A stretch of 64,000 nt of DNA. It comes from Streptomyces sp. GQFP. Lineage in GTDB: Bacteria; Actinomycetota; Actinomycetes; Streptomycetales; Streptomycetaceae. The position numbers and the translations under genes were made by a program. The stretch spans positions 5,332,001 through 5,396,000 of the forward strand of contig NZ_CP089312.1 in the NCBI RefSeq assembly GCF_021545335.1, read 5' to 3'. Below the pieces are notes generated by a model. That model was not told the origin of the DNA and did no database searches. It saw only the letters and a program-made list of their open reading frames with translations. Positions 32,332 to 40,794 of this stretch are shown here, piece after piece. Each line of letters begins with the position of its first letter. Position 1 is the first letter of the stretch.

Positions 32332-32595
32332 GTGGCACGCGTCGTAGTCGACGTCATGCTCAAGCCGGAGATCCTCGACCCCCAGGGCCAGGCGGTGCAG
32401 CGTGCACTGCCGCGTCTCGGTTTCGACGGTGTCTCCGACGTACGTCAGGGAAAGCGATTCGAACTGGAAGTTGACGGACCGGTGGACGACGCCGCGCTCG
32501 CCCGCATCCATGATCTTGCGGAATCCTTCCTCGCCAACACCGTGATCGAGGACTTCACCGTGAAGGTGGAGGAGATGGTGGGGGAAGAGAAGTGA
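32332..32595 (+). CDS. purS: Phosphoribosylformylglycinamidine synthase subunit PurS
   Basis: 87 residues. It is the small dimeric subunit that holds PurQ and PurL together and helps channel ammonia in FGAM synthase. The fold is recognisable from [20 protein letters not shown] at the N-terminus, the segment [20 protein letters not shown], and [13 protein letters not shown] near the end. I use the GTG at 32332, with GGGAG five bases before it, not the GTG at 32326. Its stop overlaps the purQ start (GTGA), so the three-gene operon purS-purQ-purL is translationally coupled. Confidence 0.94.
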   Translation: MARVVVDVMLKPEILDPQGQAVQRALPRLGFDGVSDVRQGKRFELEVDGPVDDAALARIHDLAESFLANTVIEDFTVKVEEMVGEEK

Positions 32596-33272
32596 CTGCT
32601 CGTATTGGAGTCGTCACCTTTCCGGGTTCGCTGGACGACCGGGACACTCAGCGCGCGATCCGGCTCGCGGGTGCGGAGCCGGTGGCTCTCTGGCACAAGG
32701 ACAAGGATCTCAAGCAGGTCGACGCGGTGGTTCTGCCGGGCGGATTCTCGTACGGCGACTATCTGCGCGCGGGTGCCATCTCCCGTTTCTCCCCGGTGAT
32801 GGAGTCGGTCATCGAGCAGGCGAAGTCGGGCATGCCGGTCCTCGGCATCTGCAACGGCTTCCAGATCCTCACCGAGGCGCATCTCCTCCCGGGCGCGATG
32901 CTCGGCAACAACCACCTGCACTTCATCTGCCGCGACCAGAAGCTGCGGGTGGAGAACGCGGACACGGCCTGGACCGTCGACTACGACGCCGGCCAGGAGA
33001 TCCACATCCCGCTGAAGAACATGGACGGCCGGTACGTCGCCGACGAGTACACGCTCGACGAGCTGGAGGCGGAGGGCCGGGTGGTCTTCCGGTACCTCGA
33101 CTTCAACCCCAACGGCTCGCTCCGCGACATCGCCGGCATCACGAACGCCGCCGGGAACGTCGTAGGCCTCATGCCGCACCCGGAGCACGCGGTCGAGCCG
33201 CTGATCGGCAGCGGCCGCACGGACGGCCTCCCCTTCTTCACCTCGATCCTCAAGAAGCTGGTCAACGCATGA
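32592..33272 (+). CDS. purQ: Phosphoribosylformylglycinamidine synthase subunit PurQ (glutaminase)
   Basis: 226 residues. A class I glutamine amidotransferase that supplies ammonia to PurL. It shows the N-terminal [20 protein letters not shown], the oxyanion region [20 protein letters not shown], the nucleophile Cys in [20 protein letters not shown] (about 86), and the His-Pro-Glu triad partner in [13 protein letters not shown]. Length is normal. Its ends overlap both neighbours (GTGA with purS, ATGA with purL), which should keep the subunits stoichiometric. Confidence 0.96.
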   Translation: MTARIGVVTFPGSLDDRDTQRAIRLAGAEPVALWHKDKDLKQVDAVVLPGGFSYGDYLRAGAISRFSPVMESVIEQAKSGMPVLGICNGFQILTEAHLLPGAMLGNNHLHFICRDQKLRVENADTAWTVDYDAGQEIHIPLKNMDGRYVADEYTLDELEAEGRVVFRYLDFNPNGSLRDIAGITNAAGNVVGLMPHPEHAVEPLIGSGRTDGLPFFTSILKKLVNA

Positions 33273-35527
33273 GCCGGACGCCTCTGGACACGGTCGAGCA
33301 CGCGGCCGAGACCCCCGACGTCGAGCTGCCCTGGGCCGAACTCGGCCTGAAGAAGGACGAGTACGAGCGGGTGGTGGAGATCCTCGGCCGCCGCCCGACC
33401 GGCGCCGAACTCGCCATGTACTCGGTCATGTGGTCCGAGCACTGCTCCTACAAGTCGTCGAAGGTGCACCTGCGCCAGTTCGGCGAGAAGGCTCCGCAGA
33501 GCGACGCGCTGCTCGTCGGCATCGGCGAGAACGCGGGCGTGGTCGACGTCGGCCAGGGCTACGCGGTCACCTTCAAGGTCGAGTCGCACAACCACCCGTC
33601 GTACGTGGAGCCCTACCAGGGCGCGGCCACGGGCGTCGGCGGCATCGTGCGCGACATCATCGCGATGGGTGCCAGGCCGGTAGCTGTGGTGGACCCCCTG
33701 CGCTTCGGTGCGGCCGACCACCCGGACACCAAGCGCGTGCTCCCGGGCGTGGTGGCGGGCATCGGCGGCTACGGCAACTGCCTGGGCCTCCCGAACATCG
33801 GCGGCGAGGTCGTCTTCGACGCCTGCTACCAGGGGAACCCGCTGGTCAACGCCGGTGCGATCGGTGTCATGCGGCACGAGGACATCCACCTGGCGAAGGC
33901 GTCGGGCGCGGGCAACAAGGTCATCCTGTACGGGGCTCGTACGGGCGGTGACGGCATCGGCGGCGCGTCGATCCTGGCGAGCGAGACCTTCGACGACGCC
34001 AAGCCGAGCAAGCGCCCCGCCGTGCAGGTCGGCGACCCCTTCCAGGAGAAGCTGCTCATCGAGTGCACCCTGGAGGCCTTCAAAGAGAAGCTGGTAGTCG
34101 GCATCCAGGACCTGGGCGCGGCGGGCCTCTCCTGCGCCACGTCCGAGCTGGCGTCCAACGGCTCCGGCGGCATGCGCGTGACCCTGGACGACGTACCCCT
34201 CCGCGACTCGACGCTCTCTCCTGAGGAAATCCTCATGAGCGAGTCGCAGGAACGCATGTGCGCGGTCGTGGAGCCGGAGAAAGTCGACCGGTTCCTGGAG
34301 ATCTGCGACAAGTGGGACGTGATCGCCACGGTGATCGGTGAGGTCACCGACGGCGACCGGCTCGAAATCTTCTGGCACGGCGGCAAGATCGTCGACGTCG
34401 ACCCGCGTACGGTCGCGCACGACGGCCCGGTGTACGAGCGCCCGTACGCCCGCCCGGACTGGCAGGACGCCCTCCAGGCGGACGACGCCAACAAGCTTGC
34501 GCGGCCGACGAGTTCGGATGAGCTGAAGGCACAGGTCGTCCAGTTGGTGTCGTCCCCCAACCAGGCGTCGAAGTCCTGGATCACCTCCCAGTACGACCAC
34601 TTCGTGCAGGGCAACACGGTGTTGGCGCAGCCCGAGGACTCCGGGATGATCCGCGTCGACGAGTCGACCGGCCTCGGTGTCGCCATCGCGACGGACGGCA
34701 ACGGCCGCTACGCCAAGCTGGACCCGTACGCGGGCGCCCAGTTGGCGCTGTCGGAGGCGTACCGAAATGTGGCGACGACAGGCGCGAAGCCCCTCGCCGT
34801 CTCCGACTGCCTGAACTTCGGTTCGCCCGAAGACCCGGCGGTGATGTGGCAGTTCGCGGAGGCGGTACGTGGACTCGCGGACGCCTGCCAGCAGTTGGGC
34901 ACGCCGGTGACGGGCGGCAACGTCTCCCTCTACAACCAGACGGGCGAGGTCGCCATCCACCCGACCCCGGTGGTCGCGGTCCTGGGCGTGATCGACGACG
35001 TGGCACGACGCACTCCGGTCGCGTTCCAGGAGGAGGGGCAGCTGCTGTACCTCCTCGGGGACACGCGCGAGGAGTTCGGCGGCTCGGCGTGGTCGCAGGT
35101 CGTGCACGACCACCTGGGTGGCCTGCCCCCGAAGGTCGACCTGGAGCGTGAACGCCTCCTCGCCGAGATCCTGATCTCCGCGTCCCGCGACGGCATGATC
35201 GACTCGGCCCACGACCTGTCGGACGGCGGTCTGATCCAGGCGGTCGTGGAGTCGGCGCTGCTCGGCGAGAAGGGCGCGCGTCTGGTCGTACCGGACGGGC
35301 TCGACGCCTTCACCCTCCTGTTCTCGGAGTCGGCGGGCCGTGCGGTGGTCGCGGTTCCCCGCTCGGAGGAACTCCGCTTCAACGACATGTGCGGGGCGCG
35401 GGGGCTGCCGGTGACGCGGATCGGTGTCGTCGACGGCGACTCCATCGAGCTGCAGGGCGAGTTCACGCTCACGCTGGCCGAACTGCGCGAGGCGCACGAG
35501 GGGACGATTCCGGCGCTGCTGGCGTAG
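33269..35527 (+). CDS. purL: Phosphoribosylformylglycinamidine synthase subunit PurL
   Basis: 752 residues, the small-type PurL that works with separate PurS and PurQ. It converts FGAR to FGAM with ATP and glutamine-derived ammonia. It has two AIRS-like halves. First half: [58 protein letters not shown]. Second half: [58 protein letters not shown]. Length and order are normal. It is the last gene of the coupled operon and is followed by a hairpin. Confidence 0.97.
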   Translation: MSRTPLDTVEHAAETPDVELPWAELGLKKDEYERVVEILGRRPTGAELAMYSVMWSEHCSYKSSKVHLRQFGEKAPQSDALLVGIGENAGVVDVGQGYAVTFKVESHNHPSYVEPYQGAATGVGGIVRDIIAMGARPVAVVDPLRFGAADHPDTKRVLPGVVAGIGGYGNCLGLPNIGGEVVFDACYQGNPLVNAGAIGVMRHEDIHLAKASGAGNKVILYGARTGGDGIGGASILASETFDDAKPSKRPAVQVGDPFQEKLLIECTLEAFKEKLVVGIQDLGAAGLSCATSELASNGSGGMRVTLDDVPLRDSTLSPEEILMSESQERMCAVVEPEKVDRFLEICDKWDVIATVIGEVTDGDRLEIFWHGGKIVDVDPRTVAHDGPVYERPYARPDWQDALQADDANKLARPTSSDELKAQVVQLVSSPNQASKSWITSQYDHFVQGNTVLAQPEDSGMIRVDESTGLGVAIATDGNGRYAKLDPYAGAQLALSEAYRNVATTGAKPLAVSDCLNFGSPEDPAVMWQFAEAVRGLADACQQLGTPVTGGNVSLYNQTGEVAIHPTPVVAVLGVIDDVARRTPVAFQEEGQLLYLLGDTREEFGGSAWSQVVHDHLGGLPPKVDLERERLLAEILISASRDGMIDSAHDLSDGGLIQAVVESALLGEKGARLVVPDGLDAFTLLFSESAGRAVVAVPRSEELRFNDMCGARGLPVTRIGVVDGDSIELQGEFTLTLAELREAHEGTIPALLA

Positions 35528-35550
35528 TCGCCTTTGGCTGTACGAGGTTG

Positions 35551-35578
35551 AGGTCCCGTCCGGGTTCGGGCGGGACCT
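35551..35578 (+). terminator. purSQL operon terminator
   Basis: AGGTCCCG at 35551-35558 pairs with CGGGACCT at 35571-35578, extended by GTCCGG/CGGGC bases in the loop. It starts 24 bp after the purL stop and is followed by TCTCG. Confidence 0.65.
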
Positions 35579-35602
35579 TCTCGCTAGCTGGTCAGGGGGG
35601 TT

Positions 35603-35860
35603 ATGGGTTACGGGATGTTCTCGCTCGGCGCGCTGGCCTTGCTGCTGCTCGCGCTCGCCTTTGCCTGGGTCGTCCTCGGGGTGCACGCCCTGCTTCTCGG
35701 CCGAATGCCGGGCAACTGGCTCCAGCGGCACGTGAGGCAGCCCAGGCTCTGGGGAGCGGGCGCCCTGCTGATGGTGGTCAGCTGGAACGCCGAGTCACTG
35801 TCACTGCTCGCCGTCGGCGTCGGCCTGGTCGCGCTGGGGCATGTCATGAAGTCCCAGTGA
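35603..35860 (+). CDS. Small membrane protein of unknown function
   Basis: 85 residues with two to three hydrophobic helices: LGALALLLLALAFAWVVLGV (about 8-27), WGAGALLMVVSWNAESLSLL, and LAVGVGLVALGHVM near the end. A conserved-looking amphipathic link, LLGRMPGNWLQRHVRQPR, joins them. The ATG at 35603 has a strong AGGGGGG two bases upstream. It is convergent with the GNAT gene. I do not recognise a family. Confidence 0.7.
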   Translation: MGYGMFSLGALALLLLALAFAWVVLGVHALLLGRMPGNWLQRHVRQPRLWGAGALLMVVSWNAESLSLLAVGVGLVALGHVMKSQ

Positions 35861-35877
35861 CGACGCACCTGTTGCGC

Positions 35878-36759
35878 CTACTGCAGTTCGGTATCGGCAT
35901 ACGCGAAGTCGTACGCGCCCCAGTCCGTGAGCAGGCGGTAGCCGATTCGCTTGTAGAGGGCGTTGCTCGTGGGGTTGTTCGGGTCCGTGTACAGCACGAT
36001 GTCCGTCGCGCCCGCCTCCAGCGCCGCCCGGGTCACCTCGACCGTCACGGCAGCCGCGTAACCGCGACCGCGGAGGTGGGCCGGGGTGTAGACGGGGTCC
36101 ACCCGGACCTGGCCGCCGACCAGGGGGTTCACGCCCGCCATGGAGACGGGTGTGCCGTCCGGTGTCTCCCAGTAGGTGTAGGTCTTCTCGCCGAAGCGGG
36201 TGCCGGCCCAGGTGTCGGCGTTGATGGTGATGTCTTCCCCGAAGAACTCCGCGGCCTCACGGCACCACTGCATCAGGTGCTCATGGTCCGCCTCGCCCAC
36301 GAGTCGGCCCCGCCCCGCCGGCACCGGCTCCGGCGGGGTGAGCGTGCCGAGGCGGTACAGGTGGATCCGGGTACTGAACGTCGGCGTCGCGCCCGTGTGC
36401 CGCTGCCAGGCCTCGGCGAAGACGGTCGCGGTGTCGATGTCCCCGCTGACGCCCGGAAGCCGGTGACCGAAGCCGACCAGATGGGCGGCGAGACCGTCGG
36501 CCTGCTCGGGGGTGAGGGAGGTGACGCTCAGGCGCTTCTGCGGGGTGAGCCGGAGGAAGGCGGCGGTGACCTCGCCGTCCTGCTCCAGCCGGCCGAAGAC
36601 GGGGTCCTGGGCGGTGCTCGCGCCCGGCCCGTCCGTACGCACCTGCTCGATGGTCGTCAGTGCGGTGGTATGCAGAGCGGGCCTTGAGCGCAGGAAATCC
36701 CCGGCGAGGGCAGAGAACTCGTGCACGTCTTCGGTGAGGTACCAGCCATCCGATCGCAT
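35878..36759 (-). CDS. GNAT-family N-acetyltransferase
   Basis: 293 residues. The C-terminal GNAT domain shows the acetyl-CoA pyrophosphate loop VYTPAHLRGRGYAAAVTVEV (about 222-241; R-x-x-G-x-G/A) and the end motif VLYTDPNNPTSNALYKRIGY (about 255-274). The N-terminal 150 residues form a variable, probably degenerate second GNAT-like domain. The substrate is unknown. It starts 3 bp after the end of the zinc-ribbon gene and is probably cotranscribed with it. Confidence 0.88.
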   Translation of the reverse strand: MRSDGWYLTEDVHEFSALAGDFLRSRPALHTTALTTIEQVRTDGPGASTAQDPVFGRLEQDGEVTAAFLRLTPQKRLSVTSLTPEQADGLAAHLVGFGHRLPGVSGDIDTATVFAEAWQRHTGATPTFSTRIHLYRLGTLTPPEPVPAGRGRLVGEADHEHLMQWCREAAEFFGEDITINADTWAGTRFGEKTYTYWETPDGTPVSMAGVNPLVGGQVRVDPVYTPAHLRGRGYAAAVTVEVTRAALEAGATDIVLYTDPNNPTSNALYKRIGYRLLTDWGAYDFAYADTELQ

Positions 36760-36762
36760 GCC

Positions 36763-37311
36763 TCATGGTTTCGGATCTACGTCGCCGCCAGCAACGCGAT
36801 TGCCGTCGGGGCCCGGCGAAGAATGGCTGGTTGATGCGGCGCAGGCCGCGCACGCGTACGTGGTCCGACCAGGCCCGGTGCCCTGGTCAGCCGTGCCCAG
36901 GGCGACCAGCGGGGCGTTGCCGGGCTGTTGGCAGAGGGCGCAGATGTGGGTCCTGCGGAGGCACGCGGAACACATACGGCCGGTGTTTTCGAGGGTCCCA
37001 TAGCGCAGGAACGGGGCGCGGCCGACCTTGCACACGTCACAGAGTGGCTCGTTCTCGACGCTGACGACGACATCGTTCACGTGGCACTGGCGCTCGGTGG
37101 AGTCGGCGAGCCGTACCCAGACGAGGTCGTCCGCGCCATCGGCCTCCGGGTAACCGGACCCGACCTGCACGACGACGCCCTCGACGGGCTCGGGCGCCTC
37201 ACGCTCACGGAGGAAGGGCGGGACGAAGGCGGTGCCCTGGACTCGGTCACCCAGGATGAAGGGGACGTCGGTGAGGGCACGGTTTCGGCGGTGAGGCTCA
37301 GGGGTGGTCAT
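36763..37311 (-). CDS. Hypothetical protein with two treble-Cys (zinc-ribbon-like) motifs
   Basis: 182 residues. The first half is a small beta-rich domain (DVPFILGDRVQGTAFVPPFL, VVVQVGSGYPEADGADDLVW). The second half has paired Cys motifs C-DV-C...C-SA-C and C-AL-C...C-AA-C (CDVCKVGRAPFLRYG, CSACLRRTHICALC, CAACAAS), which should bind two zinc ions. The ATG at 37311 is preferred over an upstream one at 37347. It forms an operon with the GNAT gene and is divergent from the XRE regulator. A role in RNA, DNA or protein contacts is possible; I do not recognise the family. Confidence 0.65.
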   Translation of the reverse strand: MTTPEPHRRNRALTDVPFILGDRVQGTAFVPPFLREREAPEPVEGVVVQVGSGYPEADGADDLVWVRLADSTERQCHVNDVVVSVENEPLCDVCKVGRAPFLRYGTLENTGRMCSACLRRTHICALCQQPGNAPLVALGTADQGTGPGRTTYACAACAASTSHSSPGPDGNRVAGGDVDPKP

Positions 37312-37499
37312 GGGGACAACGGTTCCGCCGTTCCAGTAGCTAGGCAATCGAACGTAGAAATTCCACGAGAACTGGCAAATGCCAGAAAGTTGGTATGTGG
37401 CTGCGCAAGGAGGGCAAGGGCTGCCACACTTAGTTCACAGGCCGTGACTTGATGGGCACAAGGCGTCAAGTGACAGGCATAGTCGTAGTGTTGGCGGGC

Positions 37500-38420
37500 A
37501 TGACCGCAGAAGGGGCGGGCACGGTGGCAACGAAGACGGGGCCGACGATCCGACGGATGCAACTCGGTCAGGAGCTGCGGAGGCTGCGCCAGAACGCCCT
37601 TCGGGATGACGGTGAAGGCAACGGCATGACGTTGGCGCAGGCCGTGAAGGGGCTCGGCTTCACGGAGTCGAAGCTGTACCGCGTCGAGAACGGTCTGACG
37701 GGCCTCCCCAAGGTCCAGGACCTCAAGGAACTCCTCGACCGGTACGGGGTGACAGATCCGGATGACGTGGATTTCCTGTTGGAGGTCCACAAGAGTTCGC
37801 TGCACCGGGGCTGGTGGTCGCCGTACCGGAGCCTCATGCCTTCGGGGTTCGGTATGAGCGTGGGGCTGGAGGGGGATGCCAAGATCTTGCGTGCCTACCA
37901 GCCGGACAGGATGTTCGGGCTCTTCCAGACCGAAGCGTATGCGCGGGCCCAGTTCGAGATCGCCAAGCCCATCGATGAGCGGACAACCGAGTTCGTCGAG
38001 CGGAACGTTGAGATTCGCATGCGGCGCAAGGAGGCCATCCTGCGCAGCGACCGTCCCGTCGAAGTACACGCGGTCCTCGAAGAGGCGGCGGTGCGGCGCG
38101 TCTACGGCAGCTCGGAGGTCATGCGTGAGCAGTACGCGCACCTTGCGGAACTTGTCGGGTTGGATCACGTGACCGTGCAGATCCTGCCGATGTCCCAGCC
38201 TGTCTACCGGTCCGCGGACAACTTCATCCTCATGGAGTTCGATCCGCCGCTGCCCCGTGTGGTCAGTATCGACACCCTGGACACCGTGAGCTTGACGGGC
38301 AAGGACACGGAACTCTGGCGGTATGCCCGCAGGTTCGAGGCCATGGCAGCCGGGGCGTCCGCGCCAAGGGAGACCCCTGGGTTTCTGGAGCAACTAGCAC
38401 GAGAGATGGAACCGAGATGA
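37500..38420 (+). CDS. XRE-family regulator with DUF5753 domain
   Basis: 306 residues. The HTH lies at about 25-80 (QLGQELRRLRQNALRDDGEG, KGLGFTESKLYRVENGLTGL). The C-terminal DUF5753 ligand-like domain carries ILRAYQPDRMFGLFQTEAYA, VEIRMRRKEAILRSDRPVEV and LVGLDHVTVQILPMSQPVYR. This is the typical partner of DUF397 proteins in Streptomyces; such pairs influence development or act as toxin-antitoxin-like modules. The start overlaps nothing; I use the ATG at 37500, and the GTG at 37524 is also possible. Its stop overlaps the first DUF397 gene (ATGA). Confidence 0.88.
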   Translation: MTAEGAGTVATKTGPTIRRMQLGQELRRLRQNALRDDGEGNGMTLAQAVKGLGFTESKLYRVENGLTGLPKVQDLKELLDRYGVTDPDDVDFLLEVHKSSLHRGWWSPYRSLMPSGFGMSVGLEGDAKILRAYQPDRMFGLFQTEAYARAQFEIAKPIDERTTEFVERNVEIRMRRKEAILRSDRPVEVHAVLEEAAVRRVYGSSEVMREQYAHLAELVGLDHVTVQILPMSQPVYRSADNFILMEFDPPLPRVVSIDTLDTVSLTGKDTELWRYARRFEAMAAGASAPRETPGFLEQLAREMEPR

Positions 38421-38635
38421 GCACCCGCCGAGATGCCCGTGAACCTGCCCTGGAAGCAGCCTGGTTCAAGTCCTCGTACAGCAGCGACGCGGGTGGCAGC
38501 TGCGTCGAGATAGCGCCCCTCGCCTCAGCTCATGTCGCCGTCCGTGATTCCAAAGTCCCATCCGGACCCGTGCTGATGCTGCCCCTGACTGCGTTTGCTG
38601 CTCTGACCGCTTACATGAAGGGAACAGATCGATGA
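38417..38635 (+). CDS. DUF397 protein, partner of the XRE regulator
   Basis: 72 residues. Standard DUF397 landmarks: AAWFKSSYSSDAGGSCVEIA (about 14-33), VAVRDSKVPSGPVLMLPLTA (about 41-60) and a C-terminal helix. These small proteins almost always follow an XRE/DUF5753 gene and are thought to bind or modulate it. It is coupled to its regulator and overlaps a second DUF397 gene by 4 bp. Confidence 0.9.
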   Translation: MSTRRDAREPALEAAWFKSSYSSDAGGSCVEIAPLASAHVAVRDSKVPSGPVLMLPLTAFAALTAYMKGTDR

Positions 38636-38810
38636 ATGGAACCTGGTTCAAGTCGTCCTACAGTGACGAAACAGGCGGCACCTGCGTAGAAGTCGCCCAC
38701 CTCACCCCCACCCCCGCATAGGCGTCCGCGACTCCAAGCACCCCCAAGGCCCCACCCTCCTCCTCCCCCCACAAGCCTTCGCCGCGCTGCTAGACCACCT
38801 CCGGAGTTGA
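38632..38810 (+). pseudogene. Second DUF397 gene, interrupted by a frameshift
   Basis: ATG at 38632 opens NGTWFKSSYSDETGGTCVEV and AHLTPTPA, then hits TAG at 38719-38721. Adding one base in the C-run at 38706-38715 (CACCCCCACCCCCGC) would continue as IGVRDSKHPQGPTLLLPPQA and FAALLDHLRS to the TGA at 38808-38810. A single lost C is therefore the simplest explanation. A sequencing error in the homopolymer cannot be ruled out. The truncated product would be 29 residues. Confidence 0.75.
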
Positions 38811-38817
38811 CCCCCGC

Positions 38818-39633
38818 ATGCCCCCGGCCAAAAAGGCGAAGCCCCGCACCCGAACGTACGACCCCGCCAAGACCCGCACCGCAGTCCTCACCCAGTACGC
38901 CAACATCCGCACCGCCGTCCGCACCCTCACCCCCGACCAACTCACCCTCCCCACCCGCCTCGGGGACTGGACCGTCCGTGACCTGGTCGCGCACGTCACC
39001 ATGGCCGTGGAGACCGTCAGCCGCAACCTTGACCGGGACGAGCCGGCGAAAGCCGAACTCGCCCTTCTCGACTGGCCGTTCGCCACCGCTGCCCGCGCCG
39101 CCGACATCGCCGGGGGCACCCACGAGCTGGCTGCCGGCCACCCCGACCGCGATTCCCTCAACGCCCTCTACTCCCTCACCGAACATCGCCTCACCCAACG
39201 CCTGGCCACGGCCCCCGGCACTCGCCGGCTCGCCACCCGCACCGGCGCCATGACCCTCGCCGACTACCTGGTAACCCGCACCGTCGAACTGATCGTCCAC
39301 ACCGACGACCTGAACGACGCGGTCCCGGGCCTCGACATCCCGTACGACCGTCAGGCCCTCGCCACCTGTACCCGTCTCCTCGCCGACACCCTCGCCGCCA
39401 AGGCCCCCGGCGGCTCCACGGAGGTCCGGATCCCGCCGTACGCCGTGGTGCAGTGCGTCGAGGGCCCGAGGCACACCCGTGGCACCCCGCCCAACGTCGT
39501 CGAGACCGACCCGCTGACCTGGATCCGCCTGGCCACCGGCCGGGTCACCTGGACCGACGCCCTCGACAAGGCCCAGGCCAGCGCGAGCGGCGAACGCGCC
39601 GACCTCGGAGACCTGCTCCCCCTCATGTCCTGA
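38818..39633 (+). CDS. Mycothiol-dependent maleylpyruvate isomerase-like (DinB/MDMPI) protein
   Basis: 271 residues. The N-terminal MDMPI helical-bundle signature is LGDWTVRDLVAHVTMAVETV (about 48-67). A later His is in LIVHTDDLNDAVPGLD, in the position of the metal-binding His of the DinB-like fold. A small C-terminal SCP2-like domain follows (VETDPLTWIRLATGRVTWTD). Family members use mycothiol for isomerisation or detoxification; most are uncharacterised. It begins 7 bp after the broken DUF397 gene and ends just before the tandem-repeat array. Confidence 0.82.
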   Translation: MPPAKKAKPRTRTYDPAKTRTAVLTQYANIRTAVRTLTPDQLTLPTRLGDWTVRDLVAHVTMAVETVSRNLDRDEPAKAELALLDWPFATAARAADIAGGTHELAAGHPDRDSLNALYSLTEHRLTQRLATAPGTRRLATRTGAMTLADYLVTRTVELIVHTDDLNDAVPGLDIPYDRQALATCTRLLADTLAAKAPGGSTEVRIPPYAVVQCVEGPRHTRGTPPNVVETDPLTWIRLATGRVTWTDALDKAQASASGERADLGDLLPLMS

Positions 39634-39643
39634 CGCCAGCCGC

Positions 39644-39797
39644 CGTACGGAGAATCCGCATCCTTCGTACGGGGAGTCCGCATCCTTCGTACGGGGAGTC
39701 CGCATCCTTCGTACGGGGAGTCCGCATCCTTCGTACGGGGAGTCCGCAGCCCTCGTACGGAGAATCCGCACCCTTCGTACGGAGAATCCGCACCCCC
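39644..39797. repeat. Seven-unit 22-bp tandem array
   Basis: The unit consists of CGTACGGGGAG followed directly by TCCGCATCCTT. Starts are at 39644, 39666, 39688, 39710, 39732, 39754 and 39776. Units 2-4 are identical, 5 is close, and units 1, 6 and 7 carry the variant CGTACGGAGAA in the first half. Each unit begins with the self-complementary word CGTACG. The array fills the gap between the MDMPI-like gene and a lipoprotein gene, and no reading frame across it is bounded by proper signals. Confidence 0.9.
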
Positions 39798-39851
39798 CGC
39801 CAAAAAGCGGCCGGACGGGAACCGCCCACCCGCCCCTTCCGTCCCACCGGC

Positions 39852-40700
39852 ATGAAAACGCAGCGACTGACGAGCCTCAGCCTCGGCCTCCTGACCCTCA
39901 CCGTGCTGCCCCTCGCCGCGGCCTGTGGCAGCGAGAAGGACAGCGGCGGCAGCCAGACCGTCGGGACGGGGTCCGGGACCGCGGACGTCACCGGCGTCCA
40001 CTGGACCGTCGACGACCTCACCGTCGACGGGAAGAAGAGCGACGCACCGGCCAGCGCCTGGCTGAAGATCGCCAAGAACGGCGAGGTCAGCGGCAACCTC
40101 GGCTGCAACGGCTTCGGCGCCAAGGCCACCGTCGACGGCGACGAGATCGCCCTCGGACAGTTCCTGTCGACCGACATGGCCTGCGAGTCGATGGGCTTCG
40201 AGAACACCCTCACCAAGGCCCTCAAGGACGGCACCCTCACCGCCAAGGGCACCGAAACCGCCAAGGACGCCCAGCAGCTCACCCTCACCACCAAGACCGG
40301 CGACACCATCCACCTCACCGAGGAGAAGGCAGCCGCCCTCTACGGCACCAAGTGGACGATCACGACACTCGGTGCCACCAGTGACGGGAACAGCGACAGC
40401 GCGGCCGTCTCCCCCCTCCCCTCCGGCGCCGACGCCTACCTCGTCCTCGACCAGAAGAAGGGGACCGTCAGCGGCAAGGCTGGGTGCAACAACGTTTCTG
40501 CTGATGCGACGGTAAGCGACGGCACTATCACTTTCGGCAGCCCGTCGACCACCCGAAGGATGTGCGACGGCTCACTCATGGAGGCCGAGAAGACACTGCT
40601 GGGTCTCTTCGACGGCAAGGCGACGTACAAGATCGATCACCGGAGCATGACGCTGACCAGCGCAGACGGCGCCACGGTCAGCGCGACGGCCGCCGATTGA
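39852..40700 (+). CDS. Lipoprotein with two META domains
   Basis: 282 residues. The signal peptide ends in a lipobox, TVLPLAAAC (Cys at about 26), so the mature protein is lipid-anchored outside the membrane. Two META/HslJ-like domains follow: about 40-145 (GEVSGNLGCNGFGAKATVDG, DMACESMGFENTLTKAL) and about 165-280 (GTVSGKAGCNNVSADATVSD, RRMCDGSLMEAEKTLL). Both have the G-x-x-x-C-N motif. HslJ-type proteins are linked to heat or antibiotic resistance in enterobacteria; the role here is unknown. The 22-bp array lies 55 bp upstream, within its likely promoter region. Confidence 0.88.
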   Translation: MKTQRLTSLSLGLLTLTVLPLAAACGSEKDSGGSQTVGTGSGTADVTGVHWTVDDLTVDGKKSDAPASAWLKIAKNGEVSGNLGCNGFGAKATVDGDEIALGQFLSTDMACESMGFENTLTKALKDGTLTAKGTETAKDAQQLTLTTKTGDTIHLTEEKAAALYGTKWTITTLGATSDGNSDSAAVSPLPSGADAYLVLDQKKGTVSGKAGCNNVSADATVSDGTITFGSPSTTRRMCDGSLMEAEKTLLGLFDGKATYKIDHRSMTLTSADGATVSATAAD

Positions 40701-40733
40701 GCCCCTACCGCAGTCCACGGCCGCGCAGCACCC

Positions 40734-40794
40734 CTGTGTCACAGTCGCATTCCCTAATTCGGACCAGTGGTCGATCTCGCCTACACTCGGTGGC
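40734..40794 (+). promoter_or_regulatory. purF promoter, leaderless, with CTGTG-T-CACAG dyad
   Basis: TTCGGA (40758-40763) and TACACT (40782-40787) give an 18-bp spacer and predict transcription from about the purF GTG itself, so the mRNA is probably leaderless. An 11-bp palindrome CTGTGTCACAG at 40734-40744 lies just upstream of the -35 and may be an operator; its factor is unknown. Confidence 0.55.

Noticed and set aside
32981-35731. 916-residue open frame antisense to purL/purQ
   Set aside because: Fully overlaps conserved PurQ and PurL coding sequence; third-position GC belongs to the plus strand.
39644-39797. CRISPR array
   Set aside because: The units are contiguous 22-bp tandem copies without spacers, and no cas genes are near.
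39351-40318. Leftward open frames with Ser-Pro-Tyr-Glu repeats across the 22-bp array
   Set aside because: They are antisense to two real genes, and the peptide repeat only mirrors the DNA repeat.
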